A DNA stretch of 64,000 bases from Pipra filicauda (lineage: Eukaryota > Chordata > Aves > Passeriformes > Pipridae): the NCBI RefSeq assembly GCF_003945595.2, contig NW_024104359.1, positions 1,217,501 to 1,281,500 on the forward strand, given 5' to 3'. Positions 10,421 to 23,571 of the stretch are shown here, piece after piece (positions within the stretch are counted from its first letter, which is position 1; every line of letters begins with the position of its first letter). Both the position numbers and the translations under genes were made by a program. The notes under the pieces are model-generated. The model saw only the letters and a program-made list of their open reading frames with translations. It was not told the DNA's origin and made no database searches.

Positions 10421-12820
10421 GAAATGGACTTTTAGAATGGGCCTAAGCCATGATTTTGAACCTTTGGTGCTCTCTGGATAAATTACTGCTTATGAAAGGC
10501 TTCATTACCTTCTGGAAGCCTGACCATAAGCAGAAGCAGGGAAAGGAGAAGTGCTTTTTATCATTTCTTTGAGAAACCCAGCACACTCACAGCACAGGCC
10601 AGTAATTGTACATCACTTTTCTCCGACACATTATGGAAAAAAGAAAAGGCATTAGAGAGTCAGGTAAAGAGACTAATCTTGTTGAAACATTACATTCAAG
10701 CTAACAGCTTATGTTAGAGGAATGCCATCCTTTATGGTCTGGGAAGCAGTTTAGTTCGTGACTGCTATGCAAGAGTTTGGAAATTCGAGTGCAGAATCTC
10801 CTACAATGCTTTGTGCAGCTGGTTTGAGCCGTAGGTAATCAAGGATAATCCCCTGGTTAGGTCTCACAGCGCTTACTGTGATAGATCTTGGTGGGACTTA
10901 CTGGTAAAACACAAATAAAATTACATTTCTGTAGCAGAAATTGAGTGCTGAGTGCTCTCTTACCTAAAAAGAGATCAAAATCATCCCCAGAACTTATTTT
11001 GAATATTCATGGGTTGGTGTAGGTACTGAAGTGTGAGAAGCCTGCAGAGCTGGGACAGCTGTCAGTTGTATCACGAGATGTTTTGTCCTTAAAAAAACCT
11101 TCACAAAAGGTAGGAGAAAAGCTTATTGTTCTGGAATGACTCCAGTGCCAGCCACTTCATATCGTTCAGCATCAAGATTACCAACTCCTACAGCTCTCTC
11201 TTTTGAAAAAGTCGCTGAATTCAGCTCTGCTCCCAAAGACCAGACCATAAATACCAGTGCCTTAGATAAAGTCAATGCATCATTTCCCCTGACGTGTCCC
11301 ACAGCATCTCCAGGTTTGGTTGGAAATGATTTGGGTGGCAATTTCAGGCTCTCAGATCTGAAGCAGAGGTTTAGATCTTGTCAAGGCACTGAAAAGGGGG
11401 AGTAAGAAGTTGCTGAATGTACAAGAAAAGGATGGTTTATATGTTCTATTATTTCTCCTCGACTTGCAATTGTAGTTTTTTAATTGCTTCTCTTTGTTCT
11501 TTGAGCCACCATTGTTATCTGGAACTGGAGTGTTTTTTGCTTCATCTTGAGATCAGCCCTCAAGAGCACAGAATTCATTTCTCCTTTCCCAGCCATGAGC
11601 CCCAATTTACCATTTACTGATCCTGCATGTGTCTCTCCATAGAACCCACTAAAAAAGTGTCATTGCACCTTCAATGACATCAGATTTTAACCTATATTCA
11701 GGAAAATACTGACAGCTGTCAATATTCTTCAGCCTGATTTTGTTACTGATAGTTATTGAAAGAACTCAATGTTAAAGGCAAATGGAAAAGTCTTGCTGCC
11801 ATGTTCCCTAGGAAGTTATCAGCAATCACTACCCAAGCTTGTAAAACATTAAATCACTTGTGAAAGGTGGGAGATTAATAAGAGGAACTTTAATCTTCTC
11901 TTCACTTATTGCAGCACAAACAACACGATGTACAACAGTGAAGGGAGGAAACCAAAGCATTTTTCCCCCCTTGAGCAGCTTGCTAAATCCATCACTGCCT
12001 GAAAAGAAACTTCAGCAGAGTCTCTGCTAGCTCAGAAGGGCCCTGACAGATTCCAATCGGTCACAGGGCACATGTGGAGCCGTGGAACTCCTGGAAACCG
12101 GCTTCCAAATCGCTGCCAACAGTTGTAATGAGTTCCCGCTGCAATCACCCCAAAGTCAGTCCCTGCAGCAATCCAAGGTGGTCCAGAGCAGGACACACCA
12201 TGTGCTGGGGCAGCTTTAGAGCTCACACGCCAGTATCAACACATATTTCACCTTCTGCTCCATTTGAAATGTATTTGTGTCAGGTCTTGAATCAACACAC
12301 TCAAAGAATGGGGTTGTAACTTTTCCAAGTAGCCAACTCTCATATTCTATTTATATTCTCTATAAGGCTTCTGGCTGTTCAATATCCATTTGGGACAATC
12401 CAGTCAGTCATTTGAGTCTCTGGTATCGGGAATTTTTGACTGTCAGCAGAGGAGGAGCCTTTCCCAGGCCCTAAAAAGTAATAAAACTTCTTTCTGTACT
12501 TCTCTCCATCTGCCATCTCCAGTTTTCTGTCTTCCCGGGTCTCCCCACAGCAGACAATCACTGCCATTAAGACAAAGCACTTTCTTTCCTGAGATGGGAG
12601 AGCTTGTACAGAGAAAAAAAAGGAGAAAGGGAAAAACAATGGGATATTTCTCTGCAAAGGGCACCTGTCTTTTACACAGGATAGAGTGTTGCCAGATGAG
12701 CTTAGCAACAGTATTAATCAATCCATGGAGACATCTCTCTTATTTTTTCCCTTTGTAGGAAAAATCTTTAGAAGAAAACAATCCAGGCAGAGGCAGAAAT
12801 ATAGAACTCCAGCATCATTT
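10421..12820. other. Unique non-coding sequence
   Basis: No gene or transposon is recognised. An 89-codon plus-strand frame at 11136-11405 overlaps a 72-codon minus-strand frame (11341-11123), so stops are scarce on both strands. A GC-richer patch lies at 12030-12230, and overlapping frames of up to 122 codons at 12379-12758. No domain is recognisable in any of them. Confidence 0.5.
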
Positions 12821-12837
12821 GGGGGGGGGGGGGGGGG
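12821..12837 (+). repeat. G17 homopolymer
   Basis: Seventeen consecutive G on the plus strand. It is long enough to form a quadruplex, and its length is prone to sequencing and replication error. Confidence 0.85.
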
Positions 12838-12997
12838 CTGCTTTTCTCCTTGATAAGTCAGCCCTGCTCTCTCCGGTGGAAATTCTTTAGGGAAAATATA
12901 TTTTCTGTTTAAGTTGATACCAAAATATAGGCTTTGAGAGTTTGTAGGTTTATTTGTTGTTTAACAAAAGTTGATTATTTCTTTGAGGGGCTCCACT

Positions 12998-13043
12998 CAT
13001 CATCATCATCATCATCATCATCATAATTAATAATAATAATAAT
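12998..13043 (+). repeat. Compound (CAT)9-(TAA)n microsatellite
   Basis: Nine perfect CAT units (12998-13024) are followed by TAA/AAT units to 13043. It lies about 160 bp from the G17 run. Likely polymorphic. Confidence 0.95.
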
Positions 13044-16000
13044 CCTATTTAATTGTTTGGTTGTGTCAGGACCCGCGATTGAAAAGAATCACCTTCACTG
13101 CAGGTGCCCAGAAATGGCAGTGAAAGACTCAGGCAAGTTTCTGTGCTAATAATTTATTCTTTGCAGAGGTTTTTTACTCAGCTGTTGGGAATTGTAGAGA
13201 AGTGCATATCAGTATATCAAAGCATTCTACAAACCCTGTAAAGCAGGGAACTGACGCTTTATTGATGCTTATTTTAGACTGACAGCAAAACCGAGTGATT
13301 CACCCAGATTCCCCTGACAAAGGCTGTCCTTCCCCCCCTGCACCTCACTGTGGCTCCTCTCCATGTCCTCAGAAGGCATCTGGCTGCAAAGTTCTTCAGA
13401 ATGAATAGAAAATGCTTCCACCAGTGTGGGATTTTTGCCTTTCTTTGTACTGCATTAATGAAAACTCCCACTGCTGCCAGGGGATTAGGATGGATGGATG
13501 GATGTAGGATGCTGAGGCAAAGCCCACCCTTGATGGAGACAGATGCAGGATTTGATGTCTTACAACCCCTTGCAAAGGCACTTGAAATACCTGAATAAAC
13601 TCAATGAAAATACAGAGTGAAAACTAAAAACAATACTGAAGTTTTCTTCAGAAACAGAAAAAAACCACCTCATTTTGGAACAAAACTAAGTAACTATTCC
13701 AGAGAGACAGAGACTTTTCCATGAAAGACAATTCCACAGTCTTATTTTCTGCATCTCTAAACCAGAAAACATGTAATTGAAAGAAAGACAGTGTCACTTA
13801 ACTCCAAAGAATATAAGTAAATAAAATGCTTATTGCCCAGACAATAAGTAAAAAATCTCTGAAACAGATTGAAACTGTAGAGTGAGGTTGTTAAGAAACA
13901 TTTGTCCACTGCAAAGACTGTTAATTTCTACTTGAACTCCTATTGAAATGTCCCAGGGATGCCAGTAAGAAACCCATTTTTTTTTTTCTTTTTTATTTCC
14001 ATATAGTTTATTATTTTTACCAGTATCCTCATGGACTCTTTATTCCTTGTTTGTGGGTTTTTTTGACTGTATCACACTGGAAAGTGAGACTGACAGTTAA
14101 TAATTGTATAGGAAGGGCCTTCTTGACATTCTTATCATTGAGAGGATGAATACTAAAGTGAGTGTAACAATAAAGTATAATAATAAAGTGAATATCTTTC
14201 TTCTCCTTGTGCTTATCAGTATTAGCAGCTCTTTCACAGTGGCTCCTTAAATTCTGTTTGCATATAATCCATAGATGGGCAGTGAGCCTTATTTTCAGAC
14301 TGTGTTAGAGGGAAGATAGGATCAGACATTTACAAATTTCCATATAAACCCATTTTTACATGTTAAATTTTCCTCTCCCTCCCTCAGCTACTGGAGAATG
14401 AAAACGGTCTGGAAAATATCTGTGTTCCTTCTGGCCCTGCTGCCACCAGAAATCCTTGGCCAGTCCTGTTTGCCCTTGGTCACCAAAGACTTTCAGAAAA
14501 GAAAAAGCAAAATCAATAGGAATTTTATCTGATTTTCACTCAGATTCATTGCCTACTCATCCTTCCTTCCAATCAGTTAAATTAATGGTTGAGAACCTGA
14601 ACTAAAGGAAAATCAAACAAGTTTTGTACTGGAACTCTTTGAGGCAAAGGGCAGAAAAAGAGAGGGTGCATAGAAAAATATGGAAAGTTCAGAACATTGG
14701 ATAAAATCCAGGAATTTGTGACTGAAAGTGGATAAATGCACAGCATTTCTCTCAAGGGGTGGAAAAATAGAATAACAAGCAGAAATAAAATACAGGAGAG
14801 CAGGAGGGAGGGCAGCAATGCAGAAAGGATTCTGAGAGACAGCAGGTAACAAATTAAATAAAAGTGAAATGTGAGGCTATTAGGGGAAAATGCCACAGCT
14901 ATTTTGGAGTGCATTCCTCACGAGGGGAGAAAAGGGATAATGCACATTCCCATATCCTGCCTGTGATTATAACCAGACTATTGTGTGCACTGGGGGAGAA
15001 CCACCAGGAATTGATGCTGCTGAGGCACCGGAGGTGGCCAAGCAAGAGGTGCCCGTACACTCCCTGCTAACAGGGTCCTTGGAAAGTCACTGAGGGTTTT
15101 TTTCAGTGATCTCTGATGCCCAGAAGAGACTTAAAAGGATGCTGTGGTGCCAGGGAGAGTTTGGAGAGGGAAGATTCATTTAGCACTTGGCCAGGACTGT
15201 GACAACGGCCTTTTGTGTGGCTGTGTCGTGGCAGTGACTGACTCCTAAATTTGAGGGCTAAGGAACAACTGCTCTCCTTGCTGAGTCAGAGTGATGTGCT
15301 CAAAAGAATCGTCAGAAACTCAAGAAGGAGCTGAATATCAGTTCAAATAAGTGATATTTTCTGCACCGCCCCACATTTCCTCTCCTGCTCCTCCACCATT
15401 TCCCAGCACTGTTTCTGTGGCCGGTGAAGGTATGAAAGCAAGTTCGTGTTGATCAGGAATCGAAACAAATGTCTCATTTTTGGCGTGCATTCTGTCCTGC
15501 TTTGGAAGATTTCAAGTTAGGGAAGTGGAAGATAATTGTAGGGCTTTTGATAAGTCCTTGGCGTGCATCAGAGATGATTCAGTTCTGTCAGATAGGCCCA
15601 CTCCAAAAAATCTGCACTGTTTATGACACTTCAGATTATTTTCTAGTGTCATTAACGTTTTCACCTCAAATATTTTGAAAGCATTTCATAATTAGCTAAT
15701 GGATACCCACAAGAGTTAATCGAGGAAGAGAAAAACAAGTAACATACAGTCCCTCTCTTAAAACTAACTATTCTTTAAAAAGCTGAACACTTGCTGTTGT
15801 ATCCTGTAACAAACATGCTCAACTCATACTCAAACATACTCAAACATTCTCGCTGTCCTTTGACACTTGGAAAAGGGAATCTCAAATCCTCTAAGACATC
15901 TGAATTAATAACCAAATTGATGTCCAAACTCTTCCTTCATTTTCTGTTTTAACTTTCCTTGTTCTTTGAGATTGGCCTCTTTTCCCTTTGCCTCGTCTCT

Positions 16001-16711
16001 CACCAACATCATTCCACAAATTCAAAGTGCAAGAGTCGGAGGAAAAACAAATTAAGGAAAAAATCTTGTAAAATGTGAGGGGTTCTAAATCTTCCAGTCA
16101 TATTCAAAATCACCTTCTAGGCAAGCTACAATAATTTTTTAATTAAGACTTGTAATTTTGACAGACACCCGACTGATAGGATCAGTTAGTCACTCCAGTT
16201 GGTTCAGATATCTCAATATATTTCTGGTTTCAAGTTTATAATTATGCTGAAAAATGCAATAACATTCTGTTGCATGATAGATTATACTTTTATGTGTTGA
16301 AAATTCAATATTCTTGAATAGCACTCATTTTTTACAGTCGTTTGGAAAGGAAGAGGGTGATGAAGCCCACAAACCCCTGCTTTCCTCAGCCTTCTTAATT
16401 CTTAGTGCTCGAGGCAAAATAGCTTCAAAATTACCTTGTAGATACTTTCTAAAATCCTCTCTCACATTTGTTTTCCACTCAGATCATACTTTTATTACTG
16501 TGAAATAAATAAATACATTCATATTATGCATATAACTCTACGATTTCCTTTGAAGTGTTTCTTACAGGCAAAAAGGCTTTGATAAGGGGATGTCTAAATG
16601 TTTACAGATTTTCACTACAGCTACACTGTGATGTTATCATATTATTTTCTCATACTGTTGGTCTTGTTTGGGCTTTTTTGTTTGGTTGGTTGGTTTGTTT
16701 AATAAATATTA
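13044..16711. other. Unique AT-rich non-coding sequence
   Basis: Nothing recognisable over about 3.7 kb except a short (ATGG)n run near 13490-13504, a T13 run near 13978 and short A/T tracts. The minus-strand frame 14914-14582 (110 codons) is Leu/Phe-rich because of an A-rich plus strand; it is not a credible gene. Confidence 0.55.
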
Positions 16712-16835
16712 ATTCATAGAATCACAGACTGGTTTGATTTGGAAGGGACCTCAAAAATCACCCAGTTCCACCCCCTGCCATGGGCAGGGGCACCTTCCAC
16801 TAGACCACGTTTTTCAAAGCCCCATCCAATTCTTG
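16712..16835 (-). mobile_element. CR1 LINE 3' end, minus strand
   Basis: Shows the reverse-complement CR1 end: CATAGAATCACAGACTGG, GGAAGGGACCTCAAAAATCA, CCACCCCCTGCCATGGGCAG and CACCTTCCACTAGACCA, in that order. It is about 124 bp and 5'-truncated. It forms an inverted pair with the fragment at 17070-17192. Confidence 0.95.
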
Positions 16836-17069
16836 GTGTTTTATTTGGGATGTAAGAGAAATAACATCCCATCATTTACTCTTCCTTCCAAAGAGCAGTA
16901 ATATAATAAATTGTTAAGACAGATTTAGTGCATTTGTGACAAGGTGCACATGGGACAGTGAACAAAACTGTTTATATCTTTGCTACTCTTCTGAGCAGTC
17001 CTTAATTTCACTGTTCATCCACTTGGAGGCTCAGTCCACTGGTCCTTTGAATTATTATATGTTCCAACA
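16836..17069. other. Spacer between inverted CR1 fragments
   Basis: Unique sequence of about 235 bp that would form the loop if the flanking inverted CR1 fragments paired in a transcript. Confidence 0.6.
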
Positions 17070-17192
17070 AGTTGGACAGGGCTTGGAGTAACCTGGTCCA
17101 GTGGAAGGTGTCCCTGCCCATAGCAGGGAGTTAAAATGAGATGAGCTTTAAGATCCCTCCCAACCCAAACCATTCTGTGATTTTATGACTCA
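17070..17192 (+). mobile_element. CR1 LINE 3' end, plus strand
   Basis: Shows GGACAGGGCTTGGAGTAACC, GTGGAAGGTGTCCCTGCCCA, and AGATCCCTCCCAACCCAAAC followed by CATTCTGTGATTTTATGA. This is the canonical 3' end of avian CR1, 5'-truncated, in opposite orientation to the copy at 16712-16835. Confidence 0.95.
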
Positions 17193-17659
17193 TTTTCCAG
17201 CAACTCTTCCTCCCCTGGCAGCCCTACGTGATCCATATGGGAAACAGGGACCTTACCCCCCAGAAATACACAGCAGAGCTGTTGGGGCTGCTGTGAGGGC
17301 AAGATAAGGACAGCAAAATCCAGGCAGGGGAGTTCAAATCAGGCTGCAAAATCTCCTGCAAAAGGAGAATAGTTTTGCCTGAACCCAACTCCAGACTGCT
17401 GCCACCACTGCCTGGGCAGCTTAAAGCAGAGTTGATTATCTCCCAATTACACTGCAGTAGCTTTGCACTGCTATTTTGTTATCTTTTCCTCCAGGATTTC
17501 CATTGGTTTTGATAGGAATTAAATCAGCTTCTTGCTGTTTGCCTTTGCATCCTGACTCTTTAAGATGTGGAGTCAGGATCAGGGAGCTGGTCCTGATGGA
17601 GCTTTACACATCACTGGCTTCATCCACATCCTTCCCTCCACGCCTGCTTAATAGTTGAG
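17193..17659. other. Unique non-coding sequence
   Basis: Nothing recognised; a moderately GC-rich segment with no supportable gene. Confidence 0.55.
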
Positions 17660-18010
17660 TTCCTCTTAGACACTCAAATTCAAATAAAAAATAAATAATA
17701 AGCCCTAAGCCGTCCCTTTTGGAAGATACTCCTCATTAATATTTGTTCATATTCAGGAGATGTTTGCTTCATAAAGACAACTGACATTTAAAATTCAATC
17801 AATTATAATCTCCCCTCGAATTTTGTGCTAACAGAATCAAGCACGAGCAGTGCACAATGGTTAAATTAGAAAACAATTAGGAATAATAGCTCCTTTAGGT
17901 CATAATATTGTTAAATAAAATTAAGCTTTGCATTAATTGTTTCAGATGTTTCAAACTGACAACTATTTCAAGTCAGGCTTCAACAGGTTTTGAGCTCAAA
18001 TTTTGCACAT
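17660..18010. promoter_or_regulatory. Candidate conserved non-coding element (homeodomain-type cores)
   Basis: Repeat-free AT-rich block with many TAAT/ATTA cores (for example CATTAATATT near 17735, CAATTATAATC near 17800, AATTAG and CAATTAGG near 17866-17881). This texture is typical of vertebrate developmental enhancers, but conservation has not been tested. Confidence 0.25.
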
Positions 18011-19025
18011 TAAGAATAGGTTGTTTCACGTGTGAAGAACTGTGTTTTCTAATCTATAGTATTTTATCCATGTGATTCACTTACTTGATTCTTTTTGCAC
18101 TTTTTAAGGAAAAAGAATTTTGACTGAATATGTCAGGAAAGACCAAGAATAATGTGAAATCCATAATAATAAAATAATGTGAAATGAAGCGAGAATCGCT
18201 TAAACTTTAAAAAAATAAATTAACTAAAGTTTAATTACATTGGAAATTTAATTTAAAAATAGAAAACTCTCAATACCTTATTGTTAAATTCTGAAAATGA
18301 GCATGGATTTGTGACTAGGCAGACAACTGTTCCAGATTACTGTTTATATCTGAACTAGGAGTCCTCTGTGATAGAAACTTTAAGTAAAGCTGGGATTTCT
18401 TTTCTTTTTTTCAATAGCCAGTACACACAAACAGCCAGGGTGTTTTATTAAATGCTTCATCTTTAAAAATCAGTAATTACGCAGTGAAGCCATCTTGACT
18501 GTTTTCCCCAACCATCTATTGGGAGCAAAGAAATAAGAAAAGAATATAAGATCATTAAATTGAATGAGTCCTGTAGTTAAAGGTTTTGTAAACTTACTTT
18601 ACAGGTTGTATGAGCTCCAGAGAGAGTGTTACAACCTGAGTCAAGGCAAGACAGGTTTTACTGGAAATCATAGGGTTTTTTTATCACAAAAAAGTGTATT
18701 CCTTCTACAAAAGCATTTATTCTTTCTACAAAAATGTTCTGACTTTTCCCCCAAACGTGAATAAACTTTCTGACTTGTTGATTTTTTTTTCCCATCCTTT
18801 TTTCTTGAATTTCAAATTAAATGCAATATTTAGCACTTCCCCCTCTCCCTGGCAAACCTCAGTTTTACCAGTTTACCAGAAGAGTTAACTAGAAGAGTTT
18901 TTTTCCCTCCCTTTTTAGTCCTTTATCTTCTGTACTTCTTTTAGAGCTGATCTACTTGAGTTGGAGCAGAAAACCAAGCTCGCTCTCAATTTGAACTCAG
19001 GACATTTATGTCATGATTAACCAAG

Positions 19026-19027
<2 letters not shown>
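18011..19027. other. Unique AT-rich non-coding sequence
   Basis: Nothing recognised. It contains a weak local duplication near 18690-18735 built on TTCTACAAAA(A)GCATTTATTC / TTCTACAAAAATG units. Confidence 0.5.

Positions 19028-19070
<43 letters not shown>
19028..19070 (+). repeat. (TAA)14 microsatellite
   Basis: Forty-three bases of perfect TAA/AAT repeat. Likely polymorphic in length. Confidence 0.97.
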
Positions 19071-19071
<1 letters not shown>

Positions 19072-19124
19072 GCAATAGCCCCAAAATATCTTAGCAGCCC
19101 CTTTGCCTTACACTGCAGGGATGT

Positions 19125-19800
19125 TTAAGCAACATTGAACATAATCCCAATGAGGCTGCGAGGTCCTCCTGGAGCTTTTGTAACGTGACTTTGTGGTACT
19201 GTGTAAATGCCTATGTCTTGAAAATGTTTTACAGCAAATTGTGTTATAATTTTAAGAGTTTCCTGTCGCTCTCCCAGTCTGGATGATGTGACTCTCTGCA
19301 GACCCCTCACAGTCAGCTCTGACTCGGCCCCGTCGCTGGCAGAGCCATCCCATTATAATGAGCTTCAAGTCTCATCGAGTTAAAATCTTGTGCATCCCCA
19401 TCTCTGGGAGGTGTTGAAAGCCTCTTAAACCCTCTCCCCATGACCTTGGAAGAATTATCTCGCGTTTCTGTGCATCCAGAATTTCTGTGGTCACTGGGGA
19501 ACCTTTCAGAGGGCAGTTTTAACAGGTGCTGACGCGTTTTGTCGCTGTGACAGACTGGGCAGAGCTGTAAAGATTTGTTGTCTCCTCGAGTTCTACCACA
19601 GCAGGTGGCACCTGTAGGAGAGCTCTTCAAAAGGCAAATTGCTTAATGAAGGAAAGGGGTGGGGGAGAGAAGATAGTTTGCATAATTACATCGTTACACC
19701 GAGGGAGAACAATCAGCTAATCTTGGTGATAAGCAGGATTTGGGTTTAAGACAAATTGTAGCCCCAAAAAAGCTTTAGTGTGCTGGTAGGTCCTCTCGTC
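19125..19800. promoter_or_regulatory. CpG-retaining candidate conserved non-coding element
   Basis: This repeat-free block keeps many CpG dinucleotides for such CpG-poor surroundings, clustered at about 19320-19335, 19460-19466 and 19530-19545. It contains two short minus-strand frames (61 and 105 codons) with no recognisable domain. CpG retention without a gene suggests selective constraint or low germline methylation. It could be an enhancer, an alternative promoter or an unannotated exon; not resolved from sequence. Confidence 0.3.
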
Positions 19801-22800
19801 TATCAGTAGAGGAGAGGTAAGTCTAACCTTCATTTTTTTAGTGTTTTTTTGCAGTCCTGCTCAGGACTGGGAGCCTCAGAGGGTGTTCAACACCTCCAGC
19901 TCCTGAGCAGTGACTGGAAAAGCAGCTCCTGATTGCAGAACCTCCCTTCTCCCTCCCCATTAGTGTGCAGCTCATGGAGAAATCCCTAAGAGTAACACTG
20001 GGATTGAGCTGGAGATCTTGAAGAGTCCTTTTACAAGGGAAAAGTGTATTAAAAAAAAACGTAAAATGGCCACGGGGCCCCATTCTCCAGCCTTTCCTCT
20101 TTCCTCTTGAAACAACCTGACTAGCTGATGTTTTTTGCCTTTTTTTTTCTCAGATTTGTCTCAGATCTGAGGTTCCTGTTAATAAATACAAATTTACATA
20201 TGCCTCTGAATAAATCTTGAGCATTTCATCTTAGACACTCAGTAAGAGACTCTCACTCTTTTTAGGATAAGGGGAAGCTTGCCTTCCCTGTAATAAATCA
20301 TATGCAGGCTCCAGGCAGGCACTAAAATATGTTTAAGGCATTGGACATGTCTTGTCCAATTTGTGTTAAAATTTAGAGACAAAAGCTACCTGGGCAGAGC
20401 ATGTTTTGGGCCAGGCTTTAGATGGACTTTTGAAAGCCTTGCTGGAAGCAGGATTTAACAGAGCACAGATTTCACATAAAGTATTGATCTCACATCTCCC
20501 TAACTTGGAGTTTTACTATCTCTAATCAACCCAAAGCCCATGTAGTTATTTTTCTTCTCTGATTTGACAAGCAGGCTCACATTGAGGTAGAAGGGTTATT
20601 AATACTGTGAGATGAGCTCAATGTATTCCATTAGAGAGAAAGATGGCCAGAAAAATAAAAAGGTGATATTATGGGAACTGCAAGTAGAGTTTGTTGTGAT
20701 GCCTGCTGAAAAGAAAATCCAGGGAGCAGCTGGAATTGTTCACAGGGTATATTATCAAGAAACAAATCTCACACACTTGGAGTTCAGCTGGTGCCACTTG
20801 CACCAAATAGGTGATAAAGTGAATTATGAAGAGCCACAGGGCCATCAGCCCCCTGTCCAAAGCACAGAATGTCTGGCTTTCACCAAAGTAAATGGCACAA
20901 TATATTAATGGTGTTTAGTCAACCAAAAGAACCAATGGACTTTCACTCAGGTTCTCCAGTCACTTTTATGTGAGCAGTGAAATAGTGTTTTCAAAAGTTT
21001 GAAAGAGATGTATCCCAGCAATCCCTGGGAACATCTTCTCTGCTGAGCTCTGCTGTGATTTATATGAATTAGTATCAGTCTGGCTTGGCTGGAAAATTAA
21101 ATACTTTAAGTCCCAAGATGTTCAGGTAACTTTTATTCTTAATTTTCTTTTGATAGGTGTAGTGAGGACATTTAAAAGTGGAACAGTCATTCGAATTTTT
21201 CACAGAAAGCACAACTATAGATTTTTCTCTCCTTTAGTCCTTAGTGCTTTTTTTTTCCCCCCCTTTTCATGTAATAAAAACTGACTACTTCCTTTCTCCA
21301 TCAAACATGCTGTGCATCTGCCTTTCAGAGGAATTTCAGAGGAATTGTGCCATGCCTGTTTAGGAAAATGTATAGAAAATGGCCACCTGCAGTCCTGCTT
21401 TTCCACTTGTGAGTATTCCAAGATTCTTGTAAAAGGAAAAAAAAAAACAACCAGATATTTTTATTTAATAACAGATTGTAGTAAGATTTATCATGCCTGG
21501 ACGTGTGTGGGTTTGAGGTTCTTAGTTCTGGGGTTTTTTTTAGTTTTGGTTTTTTTTGATATTGTAGTTGGTTTGGTGGTTATGGATTTTTTTGGGGGAG
21601 AGAATTCAGTGAACAAACTGACACTATTGAAAACTAATAAATTCTCTGCAAGGATAAAATGCTGCATTTTTTAAATGGTCTAATCATGTCCAAATCCACT
21701 ACTATATCTTTCTCAGAGCAGGAAAAAATAACTAAAATTGTATCTCTGTACCATATTGCAGAGACCTAGTGCTGTGTTGTGGGATTTTGTTCAACAGCAG
21801 GATTTGATTTAGAAGCTGGAAATGCTTTAAAAGTGAGAAAGCAGAATTTTGTATTGGTGGGAGATATATCAGAGCGTTTTACCATTAGCTTATCTCTGAC
21901 TCTCATTGGCATATCCATAACTTTTGTGAGAAAGAAGCAGTAAAACTGCATGTTTTTGGCACTGTGATAATCTGAGACAAAACAATTAGAAAGGAACATT
22001 CTTCAAATATTTGGTGGAGCTGTCATTTTAGTGCAAATATTGTGAAGCAAACATTACAATGTCCCATCAGTCCAAGTGATGGCCTCTGACATTCTGAGAT
22101 ATTCCAGTGAGTAGAAACACTTTATTAAGTCCTGATTCTCTCTCTTGGAAGAGCAGCCATCAAGGTCAGGTTTTATCTTTCATTTATACTTTAAATAGTG
22201 GATGCAGTTCAAAAGTTTTCCATGTAGGTTCCCATATAACATGTTCAAAGCCAGATATGATTTGAAACAGTTTGGGGTTTATTATTTTTTAAATTAAATT
22301 CTGTGCATGAATCAGAAAAGATGAGGAAGAACAACCTTTAGCTAAATTCAACCAAAACTAGACTTTAATGCTGTTGCTAATTTGGATGATAAAATATAGG
22401 GCTCAAAGGAAGTGCAAGAAGTCAGTGGGTTTGTCCTCTTGGTCCAAGGCAGGATCTGCTTTTCCACCATATTTCTGTGGAATTTTTATGGAATCTCAGT
22501 CCCTAAATCCTTCCATTGGTTTCTCTGTGCATGTTACAGAGGAGAGACTGACTCCTCAAGCACCTCCCTTACAGAAAGTGCAGCAAAGAGCTGTCGTGAC
22601 TAGCACAGCAGCAACCTCACAGCTTCACAAATATCTTATTAATCCAGAGCTCATTCCTCTGAGTTGTACCAGACACTCAGAAATGTAGGATGCATTACAA
22701 CATTCCTAACACAAACTTCAAAATGTGTTTTCTACCAGTCAGCATTGTATCCTTAAGCAAAGAAGGAAAATGACGTTGAGTGCCTGATTTGACCAGACAT

Positions 22801-23528
22801 GAGTCTGGTGATTTGCATCTGAAGGTAGAAAGTATTTCTACCTTTTAACTACTTGCCAAAAGTAAGACTATTCCAGATACAAAGATTAAAAAAATTTGGG
22901 ACAAGCCTGAGAAATTTACAGGTCATTGGAAAGTGATTTTTGAGCAGAAAGTATTATCTTTATTTTAAAAAATCCCTGCCTTTGTCACCCTGCACCAAAC
23001 CAAAACAACAGGAGAGTGGCACCGATAAGTTGCTGTGAAACTTGAATCACTTAGAGATGGAAAAAAACTCCTCACAGAGTACTTCATCTTCTGTGTTCTG
23101 CCTTGAGGTGCAGGGGGGGAAGAAATGTTCTCTTTGAAGCCTTTTTTGAAAATGGCAGGTTTCAGATAACCTGTAATTATCTGAAATGTCATGATCTAAC
23201 ACATGTTGTCCAAGCAAAGGGCAGGTACCTCCTCCCAGGATGAACAAACAGGTCTAACCGAGGAAGGGATGGGGTCTGCAGGACAAGCTTTAATGACAGT
23301 GCTCTGTTAGGAGAAAGTTTGAAGAAGTATTTAATTTTTTGATAATTTCAGCAATATCCTCAGCATGAAGGACATACTTTTATTTATAAAATGAACTTAT
23401 TTCCAGCAATAAGCTAAAAAATACAGACTACTGTCACTCAGACCAAAGAACTCATCTGCTGTCACTCATTTTTTTACTGCAAACACTACAGAAACACTTT
23501 TTTTTTTTACAGAACAGTAAAACTGTAT
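19801..23528. other. Unique non-coding sequence
   Basis: About 3.7 kb without a recognisable gene or transposon. It includes G/T-rich patches at about 21520-21600, which create hydrophobic artefact frames (21312-21674, 120 codons). A C8 run lies near 21257 and a T11 run at 23498-23508. Confidence 0.5.
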
Positions 23529-23571
23529 GTAAAGCATACAGAACTGTATGCTTTACAGTCAGTAAAGCATA
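23529..23571. repeat. Three-arm quasi-palindrome with alternative hairpins
   Basis: GTAAAGCATACAG (23529-23541) and its exact reverse complement CTGTATGCTTTAC (23544-23556) are separated by only AA. A third arm, GTAAAGCATA (23562-23571), can pair instead with the right arm through a 5-nt loop (23557-23561). The two hairpins are mutually exclusive. T-runs flank both sides (23498-23508 and 23574-23586). Replication template switching is the most likely origin. Confidence 0.85.

Noticed and set aside
11136..11405. 89-codon frame with protein-like composition
   Set aside because: Antisense frame also open; no splice sites or recognised family.
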